Source: Streptomyces sp. 549
GTDB lineage: Bacteria; Actinomycetota; Actinomycetes; Streptomycetales; Streptomycetaceae
Assembly (NCBI RefSeq): GCF_030124175.1
Contig: NZ_JASKMT010000011.1
Span: 121,005 to 185,004 of the forward strand
Direction: 5' to 3'
DNA length: 64,000 bases
Shown here: positions 45,420-54,699 of the stretch, piece after piece
How the letters are laid out: every line of letters starts with the position of its first letter
Numbering within the stretch: position 1 is the first letter of the stretch
Made by a program: the position numbers and the translations under genes
The notes under the pieces: generated by a model
The model's database searches: none
What the model saw: the letters and a program-made list of their open reading frames with translations, nothing else
Told to the model about the DNA's origin: nothing

Positions 45420-46321
45420 CCGACCACCACCGAGGAGCGCACGACGTGAGCGAACCCGGCACCGGGCCAGGCCCGCACACCACCGCCGAAGGACCCGCCC
45501 GGCTCACCCCGGCGGACGCCGCCGACGCGGCCCGGCTCGTCTCCTTCGGCCTCCAGCCCAAGCTGCTGCCGTCCCGCGACGCCGAGTACGCCGAACTGCT
45601 CCGCCGCCACCGCGAGGACCCGGCGTTCGCCCGGCTCGCCGACGCCGTCGCCACCGGGCTGGGCCTCGTCGTCCTGGAGGTCTCCACCCGCGCCGGCATG
45701 GCAGTCACCGCCGCCGAGGACTCCGTGTTCGCCGTCCGCATGGGCGACTACGCGCGCCGGGCCGCCGCCGACTCCGCCGACCGCTTCCTGCACGGCCTGG
45801 CCCACCTGGCCGTCGCCGCCATGGCCTTCCCCCGCCCGGAGGACCTCGCCGACGACGGCTACGTCGGGCGGCTCACCGTCAACGGCGTGGACGCCTTCGT
45901 CCGCCAGGCCTGCCGCCGGCTGGAGGAGCAGGCCGCAGCCCGCGGCGAGAACACCGACCCCGCCACCGACGCGCCCGGGCTGGAGGCCGCCTGGCGGGTC
46001 TGGGCCCGGCGCAGCGCCACCGGCGCGACCAAGGACGCCCGCCGCCTCGCCGGCTCCACCACCGGCATCGTCGGCAAGGCCGTCGCCTTCCTCACCGACT
46101 CCGGCTTCCTGCAGCGCACCGGCGACGAGGCGGGCGGCACCTACCGCACCACCGCCCGCTACCAGCTCCAGGTCCGCGACATGGCGGGCAACGCGGCGAT
46201 GGCCGAACTGCTCGACCTGGGCATCGTGCCCGTCAGCGACGGCAGCGGCACGCTCGTGCCGCCGCCCGAGGGCGACGACCTCGAACTCGCCGACGGAGCC
46301 GGCCTGCCCTTCCACCGCTGA
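45416..46321 (+). CDS. MukE/JetB-like subunit of an SMC-like complex
   Basis: The 301-residue protein begins at ATG 45416, overlapping the upstream stop. GTG 45446 has a better ribosome site (GAGGAG eight bases before) and is a plausible alternative. The sequence is helical with a C-terminal winged-helix-like section (S-T-T-G-I-V-G-K-A-V-A-F-L-T-D-S-G-F-L and R-T-T-A-R-Y-Q-L-Q-V-R-D-M). It has the size and position of MukE or JetB, the small winged-helix partner that bridges kleisin and ATPase. The similarity is structural and contextual; no hallmark motif is visible. Confidence 0.6.
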   Translation: MTDHHRGAHDVSEPGTGPGPHTTAEGPARLTPADAADAARLVSFGLQPKLLPSRDAEYAELLRRHREDPAFARLADAVATGLGLVVLEVSTRAGMAVTAAEDSVFAVRMGDYARRAAADSADRFLHGLAHLAVAAMAFPRPEDLADDGYVGRLTVNGVDAFVRQACRRLEEQAAARGENTDPATDAPGLEAAWRVWARRSATGATKDARRLAGSTTGIVGKAVAFLTDSGFLQRTGDEAGGTYRTTARYQLQVRDMAGNAAMAELLDLGIVPVSDGSGTLVPPPEGDDLELADGAGLPFHR

Positions 46322-46380
46322 CCCGCCCGCCCTCCGACCGTCCGCGCCCCCACCCGACCGCCGCACCGAGAGTCCGCCCC

Positions 46381-49300
46381 ATGTACGAGCTGTCCCGGAT
46401 CCGCCTCCACTCCATCGGACCCGCCGGTGCGCGCTACGCCGACACCGTGCTGGACCTGCGCGGAGTCGGCGAGCCGGTGCCCAGCCCCGCCCCGGCGCAG
46501 GCCGACTTCTTCGAGGACGAGCCGACCGGGCCGCCCCGCAGGCCCGCCCCGGCCGGCGTGCTCTTCCTGGAGAACGGCGGCGGCAAGTCGGTCCTGCTCA
46601 AGCTGATCTTCTCGGTGATGCTGCCCGGCCACCGCAACACCCTCGGCGGCGCCAGCTCCGGCGTGCTGCGCAAGTTCCTGCTCGCCGACGACTGCGGACA
46701 CGTCGCGCTGGAGTGGCAGCACACCCTCACCGGTGAGAGCGTCGTCGTCGGCAAGGTCAGCGAATGGCGCGGACGGCAGGTCTCCAACGACCCCCGCCGC
46801 TTCGCCGAGGCCTGGTACTCCTTCCGCCCAGGACCCGGCATGAGCCTCGACTCGCTGCCCGTGTCGGAGTCCACCGCGCTGCGCCCGCGCGCCGAGGGCG
46901 CCTCCGGGGCCCGCGGCAGGCGCCGCACCATGAAGGGCTTCCGCGACGTCCTCACCGAGACCGCGAAGGCCTACCCCAACCTCGACGTCGTCTGGGAGGA
47001 GGGCCACGACCGCTGGAAGGAGCACCTCGACGCGCTCGGCCTGGACCCCGAACTCTTCCGCTACCAGCGCGAGATGAACGCAGACGAGGGCGAAGCGGCC
47101 GGCCTGTTCGCGGTGAAGAACGACTCAGACTTCACCGACCTGCTGCTGCGCGCCGTCACCGACACCCGCGACACCGACGGCCTGGCCGACCTGGTGCACG
47201 GCTTCGCCCACAAGCTGGGCCGCCGCGCCGAGCTGACCGCCGAACGCGACTTCACCGCCGGGTCCCTGGACCTGCTGCGCCGCATCGACGAGGCCGCCGG
47301 CCGCCGCGAACGCCACCGGGCCGTGCACACCGCCGCCGAGCAGCGCACCCGCGGCCTCGCCGCGCGCCTCGCCGCCCGGGGCGCACTGGAACGCGCCCGC
47401 ACCGGCGAACTCGCCGAGCAGACCACCACCGCCGCGCGCACGGTGGCCGACGCCGAGCAGTCGCGCGGCCGCGCCGACCTGGTCGCCGCCGAACTCGCCT
47501 ACCGGCACGCGTCCCTCGCCCTGGCCGCCGCCGAACGAGCGGCCACCGCCCAGCGCCGCGAACTCTCCGACGCCCGCACCCTCGCCGCCGCCTGGCAGGC
47601 CGCCGAGATCGCGCTGCGCCACCGGGCGGCAGCCGACCGCGTCGCCCGCGTCGCGGCGGCCATCCGAGAGGCCGAGCGCGACGCCGCGCCCGCGCTCGCC
47701 GCCCGGTCCGCCGCCGCCGCCGACCTGGTCGGCGCCCTGCACGCCGCGGCGGCCGACGGGGAGCGGACAGCCGCGGAGGAGGAGGAGCGCTCCACCGCCC
47801 TGCAGGTCGCCGCCGAGACCGCGCACCGCGACGCGACGGCCGCCGCCACCGCCGCCCAGCGCGCCCGCAGCGAGGGCGAGCACCTGCGGCAGCGGCTGAC
47901 CGAGGTCGAGCAGGAGACCGCACAGGCCGTCCGGGCCGGGTGGCTCGACGACACCGCGCCCGACGCCGACCCGGCCCGTGCCGCGCTCGCAGCCGCCGAC
48001 GCGGAGAAGGCCGCCGCGCAGGCCCTCGACGACGCACGCGAGGCGGCCAGGCGCACCGCCGAACGAGACCGGGACGCCGCTGAGGCGCTCGCCCGCGCCG
48101 AGCTGGCCGCGGCCCGCGCGGCGGACGCCGCCGGTGCGGCCGAGGCCGCCCACAGCGCCGAACTGGACGCCGCCACCGCGCTGGGCGCCGAACCCCGGCT
48201 GGTCGAACTGCTCGGCGCCGACGGCCCACTGACCGGCACCGAACTCGACCGGGGCGCCGACGAACTGCGCGAACTGCTGGAGGAGCGTGTCGCCACCTGC
48301 GAACGCCGCCTGTTCGACCTGCGCACCGCGGCGGGCGACGACGCGCGCATGCTCGGCGCGCTCGGCGAAGGAGGCCTGCTGCCGCCCGGCCCCGACGTCC
48401 TGGCCACCGTGGAGTACCTCGGTGAGCACGGCGTGCCCGCCCTGTCCGGCTGGCGCTACCTCGCCCAGGCCGTCGACCCCGCCGACCACGCGGCGGTGCT
48501 CGCCGCCCGCCCCGAACTCGTCGACGGCGTCATCATCACCGACCCCGCCAGCCACGCCCGCGCCCGCGACGTGCTCGCCCAGGCCGCCCTGCTGCCCCGC
48601 TCGGCCGTCGCCGTCGGCACCGCGGCGGCCCTGCTCGCCCCGCCGCCCGGCGCGCAGGAGGACACCTCCGTCTTCCTGGTGCCGCCCAACCCGGCCATGC
48701 ACGACGAGGACGCCGCCGACGGCGAGCGGCAGGCGCTGCGGGCCCGTGCCACCGAGCGCGACGAGGAGATCCGCACCCTCGCCGCCCGGCTCTCCGGCGA
48801 CCGTGCGCTCAGTGCCCGCCTCGCCTCCTGGCGGGCCGGCTGCCCCAACGGCCGGCTCGCGGAGCTGACCGAGGCCGCCGAGGCGGCGCGGGAGGGTGTC
48901 GACGAGGCCGTCGACAGGCACACCAGGGCGGCGGCAGAGCGGGCCGACGCCCAGCAGGAGGCCGCCGAGGCGGCCCGGGTCCGCGACGAGCGCCAGGAGA
49001 ACGCCCAGCGCCTCCGCCGCTCCGCCGACGCGCTCGCCGGGCTGGCGCACCGGTTGCGCGAACGCGCCCGCTGGCAGACACGGCTGCGTGAACTGGCCGA
49101 GGAGGCCGCCGAGGCGGAGGAACGCGCCGCCGTCTGCCTGGAGCATGCCCGCGCCGCCGACGAGGACCGCCGCGCGGCCCAGCGCGCCGCGGACGACGCG
49201 CGCCGCACCGCCCGGGTGCTGCGCGCCGAACGCGCCGAGATCGCCGGCGCCCCCGACGAACTGCCCGACACCGCAGCTCCCACGGGCTCGCTGCCCGCGC

Positions 49301-50940
49301 TGCGGGAGGCCTACCGTTCGGCGTCCCGGCTGTACGAGAAGGTCGGGGTCGGCGCCGACCTTCGCGCCGAGCAGGCCCGCGCGGAGGGCGACGAGAGCGC
49401 GGCCCGCACCGAACTCGACCGCCTCACCCAGAAGGTGCGCGCCCGGGCCGAGCACCTGCTCACCACCTCCGACGGCGCCGACGGCCCGTCGCGGCAGGCC
49501 GCCGCGGCCCGCGCGGAGGCGCTGGTGCAGATGCTGGAGACGCGGGCCTCCACCGCCAGCGAGCAGCTGGGACGGCTGCGCGGTGAGGCCGAGCGCCTCG
49601 CCCCGCAGGACGGCGACCGCCACACCGACCTGCCCGACGACCAGGTGCCCGCCGACCCGGCCCGCGCCCAGGAACTGCTGCGCACCGCCACCGGCGAGCT
49701 GGCCGGCTGCCAGGACACGCTCCAGGCGGCCCGCGCCGCCCACGAGGAACTGCTGTACGCGCACCGGGCCGCGGAGAACGCCGCCGCCTCCTTCGAGGAG
49801 ACAGCCGCCCTGCTGCGGGACCTGCTGCGAGATCCGCAGCCCGCGGAGGAGCCGGACGCCGCGCCGGAGCCCTACCAGGGCGACGCGGAGGAGGCCCGCA
49901 GGGCGGCGGCCGAGGCACGCCGGGCGCTGCGCGGCTGCGCCACCGAGCTGTCCGCCGCCGAGACGGCCGTCCGAGAGGCGAGCGACGTCCTGGTGCGGCA
50001 CGCCAACTCCACCCGCTTCGAGCAGGTCCGCACCCCCGCCCGGCAGCAGATCCGCGAACTGCCCGCCGCCGCGCTGCCCGAGCACGCCGCCGCCTGGGCC
50101 GACGCCTTCGCGCCGCGGCTGCGGGTCCTGACCGACGAGCTGCAGCAGCTGGAGCGCAACCGGGACAGCATCGTGGACCGCCTGCGCGGCCTGGTCGAGG
50201 CCTCCCTGGCGACACTGCGCTCCGCGCAGCGCCTCTCCCGCCTCCCCGAGGGGCTGGGGGAGTGGTCCGGCCAGGAGTTCCTGCGCATCCGCTTCGACGA
50301 CCCCGACCAGGCGGACCTGACCGAGCGGCTGGGCGAGGTCATCGACGAGGCCACCAGAGCGGCCGTGCGCAAGAACTCCGACCTGCGCCGGGACGGCATG
50401 TCGCTGCTGCTGCGCGGGGTGCACGCCGGGATGCAGCCGCGCGGGGTGGCGGTGGAGATCCTCAAGCCGGACGCGGTGCTGAGGGCCGAACGGGTACCGG
50501 TCGGGCAGATGGGCGACGTCTTCTCCGGCGGGCAGCTGCTCACCGCCGCGATCGCGCTGTACTGCACGATGGCGGCGCTGCGCAGCAGCGACCGCGGCCG
50601 GGACAAGCACCGGCACGCCGGCACCCTGTTCCTCGACAACCCGATCGGCCGCGCCAACGCCACCTACCTGCTGGAGCTGCAACGCGCCGTCGCCGACGCA
50701 CTCGGCGTGCAACTGCTCTACACGACGGGGCTGTTCGACACCACGGCACTGGCCGAGTTCCCACTCGTGGTCCGGTTGCGCAACGACGCGGACCTGCGGG
50801 CGGGCCTGAAGTACATCAGCGTCGAGGAGCACCTGCGTCCCGGTCTGCCGCAGCCCGGCGACGATCCGGACGCCGTCCACGGCGAGATCACCGCCACCCG
50901 CGTGTTCCGCCGCCCGGAGGAGAGCGCGACCGCCACCTGA
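46381..50940 (+). CDS. SMC/MukB/JetC-like coiled-coil ATPase with Asp-Asn Walker B
   Basis: The 1519-residue protein has an SMC-like layout. Walker A E-N-G-G-G-K-S lies near the N-terminus (Lys69). A long coiled coil of about 300-640 leads to a globular hinge-like segment (about 665-760: L-L-P-P-G-P-D-V-L, then D-G-V-I-I-T-D-P). A second coiled coil of about 780-1330 follows, and the C-terminal head carries the ABC signature F-S-G-G-Q (1381-1385) and Walker B L-F-L-D-N (Asp1419, Asn1420). The usual catalytic Glu after the Walker B Asp is Asn. The tail has T-T-G-L-F-D-T-T-A-L. The start is ATG 46381, 59 bases after the MukE-like stop. I expect DNA-loop-extruding or DNA-clamping activity (inference). 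Confidence 0.82.
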   Translation: MYELSRIRLHSIGPAGARYADTVLDLRGVGEPVPSPAPAQADFFEDEPTGPPRRPAPAGVLFLENGGGKSVLLKLIFSVMLPGHRNTLGGASSGVLRKFLLADDCGHVALEWQHTLTGESVVVGKVSEWRGRQVSNDPRRFAEAWYSFRPGPGMSLDSLPVSESTALRPRAEGASGARGRRRTMKGFRDVLTETAKAYPNLDVVWEEGHDRWKEHLDALGLDPELFRYQREMNADEGEAAGLFAVKNDSDFTDLLLRAVTDTRDTDGLADLVHGFAHKLGRRAELTAERDFTAGSLDLLRRIDEAAGRRERHRAVHTAAEQRTRGLAARLAARGALERARTGELAEQTTTAARTVADAEQSRGRADLVAAELAYRHASLALAAAERAATAQRRELSDARTLAAAWQAAEIALRHRAAADRVARVAAAIREAERDAAPALAARSAAAADLVGALHAAAADGERTAAEEEERSTALQVAAETAHRDATAAATAAQRARSEGEHLRQRLTEVEQETAQAVRAGWLDDTAPDADPARAALAAADAEKAAAQALDDAREAARRTAERDRDAAEALARAELAAARAADAAGAAEAAHSAELDAATALGAEPRLVELLGADGPLTGTELDRGADELRELLEERVATCERRLFDLRTAAGDDARMLGALGEGGLLPPGPDVLATVEYLGEHGVPALSGWRYLAQAVDPADHAAVLAARPELVDGVIITDPASHARARDVLAQAALLPRSAVAVGTAAALLAPPPGAQEDTSVFLVPPNPAMHDEDAADGERQALRARATERDEEIRTLAARLSGDRALSARLASWRAGCPNGRLAELTEAAEAAREGVDEAVDRHTRAAAERADAQQEAAEAARVRDERQENAQRLRRSADALAGLAHRLRERARWQTRLRELAEEAAEAEERAAVCLEHARAADEDRRAAQRAADDARRTARVLRAERAEIAGAPDELPDTAAPTGSLPALREAYRSASRLYEKVGVGADLRAEQARAEGDESAARTELDRLTQKVRARAEHLLTTSDGADGPSRQAAAARAEALVQMLETRASTASEQLGRLRGEAERLAPQDGDRHTDLPDDQVPADPARAQELLRTATGELAGCQDTLQAARAAHEELLYAHRAAENAAASFEETAALLRDLLRDPQPAEEPDAAPEPYQGDAEEARRAAAEARRALRGCATELSAAETAVREASDVLVRHANSTRFEQVRTPARQQIRELPAAALPEHAAAWADAFAPRLRVLTDELQQLERNRDSIVDRLRGLVEASLATLRSAQRLSRLPEGLGEWSGQEFLRIRFDDPDQADLTERLGEVIDEATRAAVRKNSDLRRDGMSLLLRGVHAGMQPRGVAVEILKPDAVLRAERVPVGQMGDVFSGGQLLTAAIALYCTMAALRSSDRGRDKHRHAGTLFLDNPIGRANATYLLELQRAVADALGVQLLYTTGLFDTTALAEFPLVVRLRNDADLRAGLKYISVEEHLRPGLPQPGDDPDAVHGEITATRVFRRPEESATAT

Positions 50941-50977
50941 GCGGGCGTGCGGCGGGCGTTCGCCGCGGGCGGCGCGT

Positions 50978-51271
50978 TCAGTGGGCGCCGTGCCCGCGGC
51001 GCAGCGCGCGGTCACGGGCGGCACTGCTGGGCGTGGACACCACGCCGTGGCGCTGCACCCACACCTGCCGGGTCACCCACACGTCGAGCACGGCCCAGGT
51101 GGCGACGACGGTGCTGGCGACGGTGCTGAGCAGCGCGGGAAAGGCGAACCACACCCCGGCCAGTGAGCACAGCACGGCGACCGTCAACTGGACGAGGGTG
51201 AGGGCGACCACCAGGACGGCGCGGACCGCCGCGGACCTTACCGGGTCCGGCAATCGGGACTTGGCGTACAT
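50978..51271 (-). CDS. Small two-helix membrane protein beside the conservon
   Basis: The 97-residue protein begins MYAKSRLPDPVRSAAVRAVL. Two hydrophobic helices (about 15-40 and 45-65) are followed by T-R-Q-V-W-V-Q-R-H-G-V-V-S-T-P-S-S and a basic tail. It is conserved in Streptomyces next to a cvnA gene by recollection. The start ATG 51271 has a GAGAAGAGC stretch just upstream. It is divergent from cvnA with 236 bases between, so the two share a regulatory region. The function is unknown. Confidence 0.75.
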   Translation of the reverse strand: MYAKSRLPDPVRSAAVRAVLVVALTLVQLTVAVLCSLAGVWFAFPALLSTVASTVVATWAVLDVWVTRQVWVQRHGVVSTPSSAARDRALRRGHGAH

Positions 51272-51507
51272 GCTCTTCTCACTCCCCTCCTCCAGGATGC
51301 CCGATTCGGCGCCCGAGTCACGTACCGACTCGGGCGCACCTGCCGCCGCATTGTCCGGGCATCGCAGGAAACTTCCGGATGTGAAGGAATCGCTCAGATG
51401 TTCCATCGCGTGGACACATCTACGGACGGAAGGGTGCTCGGTAGTAGGCTCGCGCCGTTTACTGACCGGATCTGCCGACGCCGGGCAGAATCGACGTAGG
51501 GGAGGCC

Positions 51508-54237
51508 ATGCGCTTTCGCGGAAGTTCCATCCGCCGGAAGATCGTGGCGCTGCTGCTTGTCCCACTGGTGGCAGTCACCGCACTGTGGGCGTTCGCCACC
51601 TACCTCACCGGCCGCGAGGCCGGTCAACTGCTCAGACTGGGCGACATCGTCGAGCAGATCGTGCACCCGGCGGAGGAGACCGTCCAGGCGGTCCAGCAGG
51701 AGCGCCGCCAGATACTGGTCCACCTCGCCGACCCGCGCCGCTCCGACGCGCTCACCGAACTGCGGCGCCAGCAGCGGGCCACCGACCGGGCCGTGGAGCG
51801 GATCAGCGACAACGCGCTGCACGTGCGCGGCAACCTGCCGGCGGACTCCCGGCAGAAACTGGACGCGCTGCTGGAACGGCTCGACGGGCTCGACTCGGTC
51901 CGCACCAAGGTCGAGAACAACACCCTCTCCCGTGACAACGCCTTCGCCGCGTACAACGCCGTCGTCGACCCCGCCTACGACCTGCTCACCACGCTGCACG
52001 TCATCGAGGACGTACAGCTCGACAAGGAGTCCCGGGCCCTGGTCGGGGTCGCCCGCGCCCGTGAACTAGTCGCCCGCGAGGACGCGCTGGTCGCCGCGGC
52101 GCTCGCCGCCGGACGGATGAGCAGGCAGGAGGTGCGCGAACTCAGCGACCGGGTCGCCGAACGCAACGTCATCTACCGCACCCACCTGCCGGTCCTGCCG
52201 GACGAGGACCGCAGGGCCGTCGAGGAGTTCTGGCAGGGCGCGGACGGGCGGACCCTGACCGCCTTCGAGGACGACATCATCGCCGCCGGAGCGGCGGGCG
52301 CGGTGAAGGCGGTCAACTCCGCCCGGTGGGACGCCGCCACCACCACCGTGCTGGACGACCTGAAGGAACTCGACCGCGAGGCCGGCGACCGCTACGCCGA
52401 CCGCATCACGCCCGCAGCGACCACCGTGCTGCTGCAGGCGGGCGTCGCGTGCGTACTCGGCTTTCTCGCGGTGCTGCTGTCGATAGTGGTCTCCTTCCGT
52501 GTCGGCCGCGGACTCGTGCGCGACCTCGGCGCGCTCCGCAAGGAGGCCCACGAGGTGTCGGGGGTGCGGCTGCCGAGCGTCATGCGCCGACTGGCCGCCG
52601 GCGAGGAGGTCGACGTGGAGACCGAGGCGCCGCGCCTGGAGTACAGCCAGGACGAGATAGGCCAGGTGGGCCAGGCGCTCAACACCCTCCAGCGCGCGGC
52701 GATGGAAGCGACCGTCAAGCAGGCCGACATGCGGCGCGGGGTGTCCGAGGTGTTCGTCAACCTGGCCCGCCGCAACCAGGTGCTGCTGCACCGCCAGCTC
52801 ACCCTGTTGGACGCGATGGAACGCCGCACCGAGAACTCCGACGAACTCGCCGACCTGTTCCGCCTGGACCACCTCACCACCCGGATGCGGCGCCACGCCG
52901 AGGGCCTGGTCATCCTCTCCGGCGCCGCCCCCTCCAGGCAGTGGCGCAAGCCGGTGCAGCTCATGGACGTGGTCCGCGCCGCGGTGGCGGAGGTGGAGAA
53001 CTACGAGCGCATCGAGGTCCGCCGGCTGCCCTGCCTCGCAGTCGAGGGACCGGCCGTCGGCGACCTCACCCACCTGGTCGCCGAACTGCTGGAGAACGCC
53101 ACCGCGTTCTCCCCGCCGCACACCGCCGTGCAGGTACTCGGCGAACGGGTGCCCAACGGGTTCGCCCTGGAGATACACGACCGGGGACTGGGCATGCCCG
53201 CCGAGGCGATGCTGGAGGCGAACCTCCGCCTCGCGGAGACCCCCGAGTTCGAGCTGTCCGACACCGACCGGCTCGGCCTGTTCGTCGTCTCCCGCCTCGC
53301 CCAGCGCCAGGGCGTCCGCGTGTCACTGCAGCAGTCGCCCTACGGAGGCACCACCGCGGTCGTGCTCGTCCCGGCCTCGGTGCTCACCGAGCCGGCGGAG
53401 AAGGACAACGAACCGCTCGACGGCTCCACCTCCGAGGACACCGGCAGCCACGCCCTGGAGGCCCTGAGGGGCGCCCACCCGGCCCTCACCGAACGGGACC
53501 GCACCACCGCCGCCGGGCTGACCCGGGCGTTCCGGGCCCGCGGCAACGGCGGCCCGATCGAGCTGGAAGCCCCGCTCGACGACACCGGCCCCGGCATCGG
53601 CAGCCTGTTCCGCGACCTCCAGGAGCGCCGCAGCACCGAGACCGCCGCCCAGCACAGCCACGCCCGCGACGAGTCCCGCCCCGCCGAGCGGGCCGACGGC
53701 CCCACACCGCTGCCCCGCCGCCGCCCCGCAGGACCGGTACTGGTCTCCGACCACGGCCGCCCGGTCGGTGCCGGCGCCGAGGAATCCGCGCCCCGCAACC
53801 GCGACACGCCACCGGCGGAGGGTGGCCCCCGCCGCGCCCCTACGCCCCCGGAGTCGCAGGCCACCGACGGGGACGGCATCCGGCCGGGCGAGGCCCCGCG
53901 CGCGACACCGCCGACCGGCTCCACCGCGGCGGGGGGCTTGCCCCGGCGCGTGCGACAGGCGAGCCTGGCACCGCAGCTGAAGGAGCAGCGCGCCCAGGGG
54001 AGCGGCCCGGGCTCCTCCGGCAAGTCAGGAGACGGTGGCGGGGCGACGGACGCCGACCGGACGGGCAGAGCGGACCCGGCGCGCGAGCCGGATGCCACGG
54101 GCCCGGCGGACGGCGGGCAGCCGGACGCCGACCGGGACGCGGACGAGGTCCGCAGAAGAATGGCCGCGCTCCAGCGTGGCTGGCAGCGCGGCAGGGAACA
54201 GAACGAGGGAACAACACCGGAGGGGAACGGTCGATGA
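51508..54237 (+). CDS. cvnA: Conservon sensor histidine kinase with nitrate-sensing (NIT) domain (CvnA)
   Basis: The 909-residue protein has a membrane helix at about 12-33, an extracellular NIT-type helical domain of about 45-300 and a second helix at about 310-336. A HAMP-like region, a helical dimerisation region with candidate His in R-M-R-R-H-A-E-G, and an HATPase (E-L-L-E-N-A-T-A-F-S-P-P, D-R-G-L-G-M and G-G-T-T-A-V-V-L-V-P) follow. The last 250 residues are Pro- and Arg-rich and disordered. Conservons use CvnA to drive the CvnD GTPase through CvnB and CvnC. AGGGGAGG stands just before ATG 51508. Its stop overlaps the cvnB start. Confidence 0.93.
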   Translation: MRFRGSSIRRKIVALLLVPLVAVTALWAFATYLTGREAGQLLRLGDIVEQIVHPAEETVQAVQQERRQILVHLADPRRSDALTELRRQQRATDRAVERISDNALHVRGNLPADSRQKLDALLERLDGLDSVRTKVENNTLSRDNAFAAYNAVVDPAYDLLTTLHVIEDVQLDKESRALVGVARARELVAREDALVAAALAAGRMSRQEVRELSDRVAERNVIYRTHLPVLPDEDRRAVEEFWQGADGRTLTAFEDDIIAAGAAGAVKAVNSARWDAATTTVLDDLKELDREAGDRYADRITPAATTVLLQAGVACVLGFLAVLLSIVVSFRVGRGLVRDLGALRKEAHEVSGVRLPSVMRRLAAGEEVDVETEAPRLEYSQDEIGQVGQALNTLQRAAMEATVKQADMRRGVSEVFVNLARRNQVLLHRQLTLLDAMERRTENSDELADLFRLDHLTTRMRRHAEGLVILSGAAPSRQWRKPVQLMDVVRAAVAEVENYERIEVRRLPCLAVEGPAVGDLTHLVAELLENATAFSPPHTAVQVLGERVPNGFALEIHDRGLGMPAEAMLEANLRLAETPEFELSDTDRLGLFVVSRLAQRQGVRVSLQQSPYGGTTAVVLVPASVLTEPAEKDNEPLDGSTSEDTGSHALEALRGAHPALTERDRTTAAGLTRAFRARGNGGPIELEAPLDDTGPGIGSLFRDLQERRSTETAAQHSHARDESRPAERADGPTPLPRRRPAGPVLVSDHGRPVGAGAEESAPRNRDTPPAEGGPRRAPTPPESQATDGDGIRPGEAPRATPPTGSTAAGGLPRRVRQASLAPQLKEQRAQGSGPGSSGKSGDGGGATDADRTGRADPAREPDATGPADGGQPDADRDADEVRRRMAALQRGWQRGREQNEGTTPEGNGR

Positions 54238-54671
54238 CCGCACCGAAAGCCGTACGCAACACCGCATCAGCGGGAGCCGGAGAGCTGAACTGGCTGCTCG
54301 ACGAACTGGTGCAGCGGGTCGGCAGCATCCGCAAGGCGCTCATCCTGTCCGGTGACGGACTGCCGCGCGGCACCTCGCAGGACCTGCCGAGGGAGGACGG
54401 CGAGCACCTCGCCGCCGTGGCGTCCGGCTTCCACAGCCTGGCCAGAGGGGTCGGCCGGCACTTCGGCGCGGGCGGCGTGCGGCAGACCGTCGTGGAACTC
54501 GACGACGCGTTCCTCTTCGTGACCGCCGCCGGTGACGGCAGCTGCCTCGCCGTGCTCGCCGAGGCCGACGCCGACGTCGGCCTGATCGCCTACGAGATGA
54601 CCCTGCTGGTCAAGCGGGTGGGTGTGCACCTGGGCACCGCACCGCGCGCCGACCAGCCCGACGGCGGCTGA
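54234..54671 (+). CDS. cvnB: Roadblock/LC7-domain protein (CvnB)
   Basis: The 145-residue Roadblock/LC7 protein begins after GGAGGGG at ATG 54234. The conserved L-N-W-L-L-D-E-L-V-Q-R-V and A-L-I-L-S-G-D-G-L-P blocks and the C-terminal D-V-G-L-I-A-Y-E-M-T-L-L mark the conservon subgroup. Such proteins act as GTPase-activating or scaffold partners of the CvnD GTPase. The four-base overlap with cvnA implies coupled translation. Confidence 0.94.
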   Translation: MTAPKAVRNTASAGAGELNWLLDELVQRVGSIRKALILSGDGLPRGTSQDLPREDGEHLAAVASGFHSLARGVGRHFGAGGVRQTVVELDDAFLFVTAAGDGSCLAVLAEADADVGLIAYEMTLLVKRVGVHLGTAPRADQPDGG

Positions 54672-54699
54672 CCGCGACGACGGCGTGGGGGAGTTGAGC

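Noticed and set aside
47125..51024. A 1299-codon minus-strand frame opposite the SMC-like ATPase
   Set aside because: It is Gly-rich antisense to a protein with Walker A, ABC signature and coiled coils.
50941..51507. A JetD/MksG-type nuclease gene after the SMC-like ATPase
   Set aside because: The only gene there is a 97-residue membrane protein on the opposite strand. No nuclease motif is seen.
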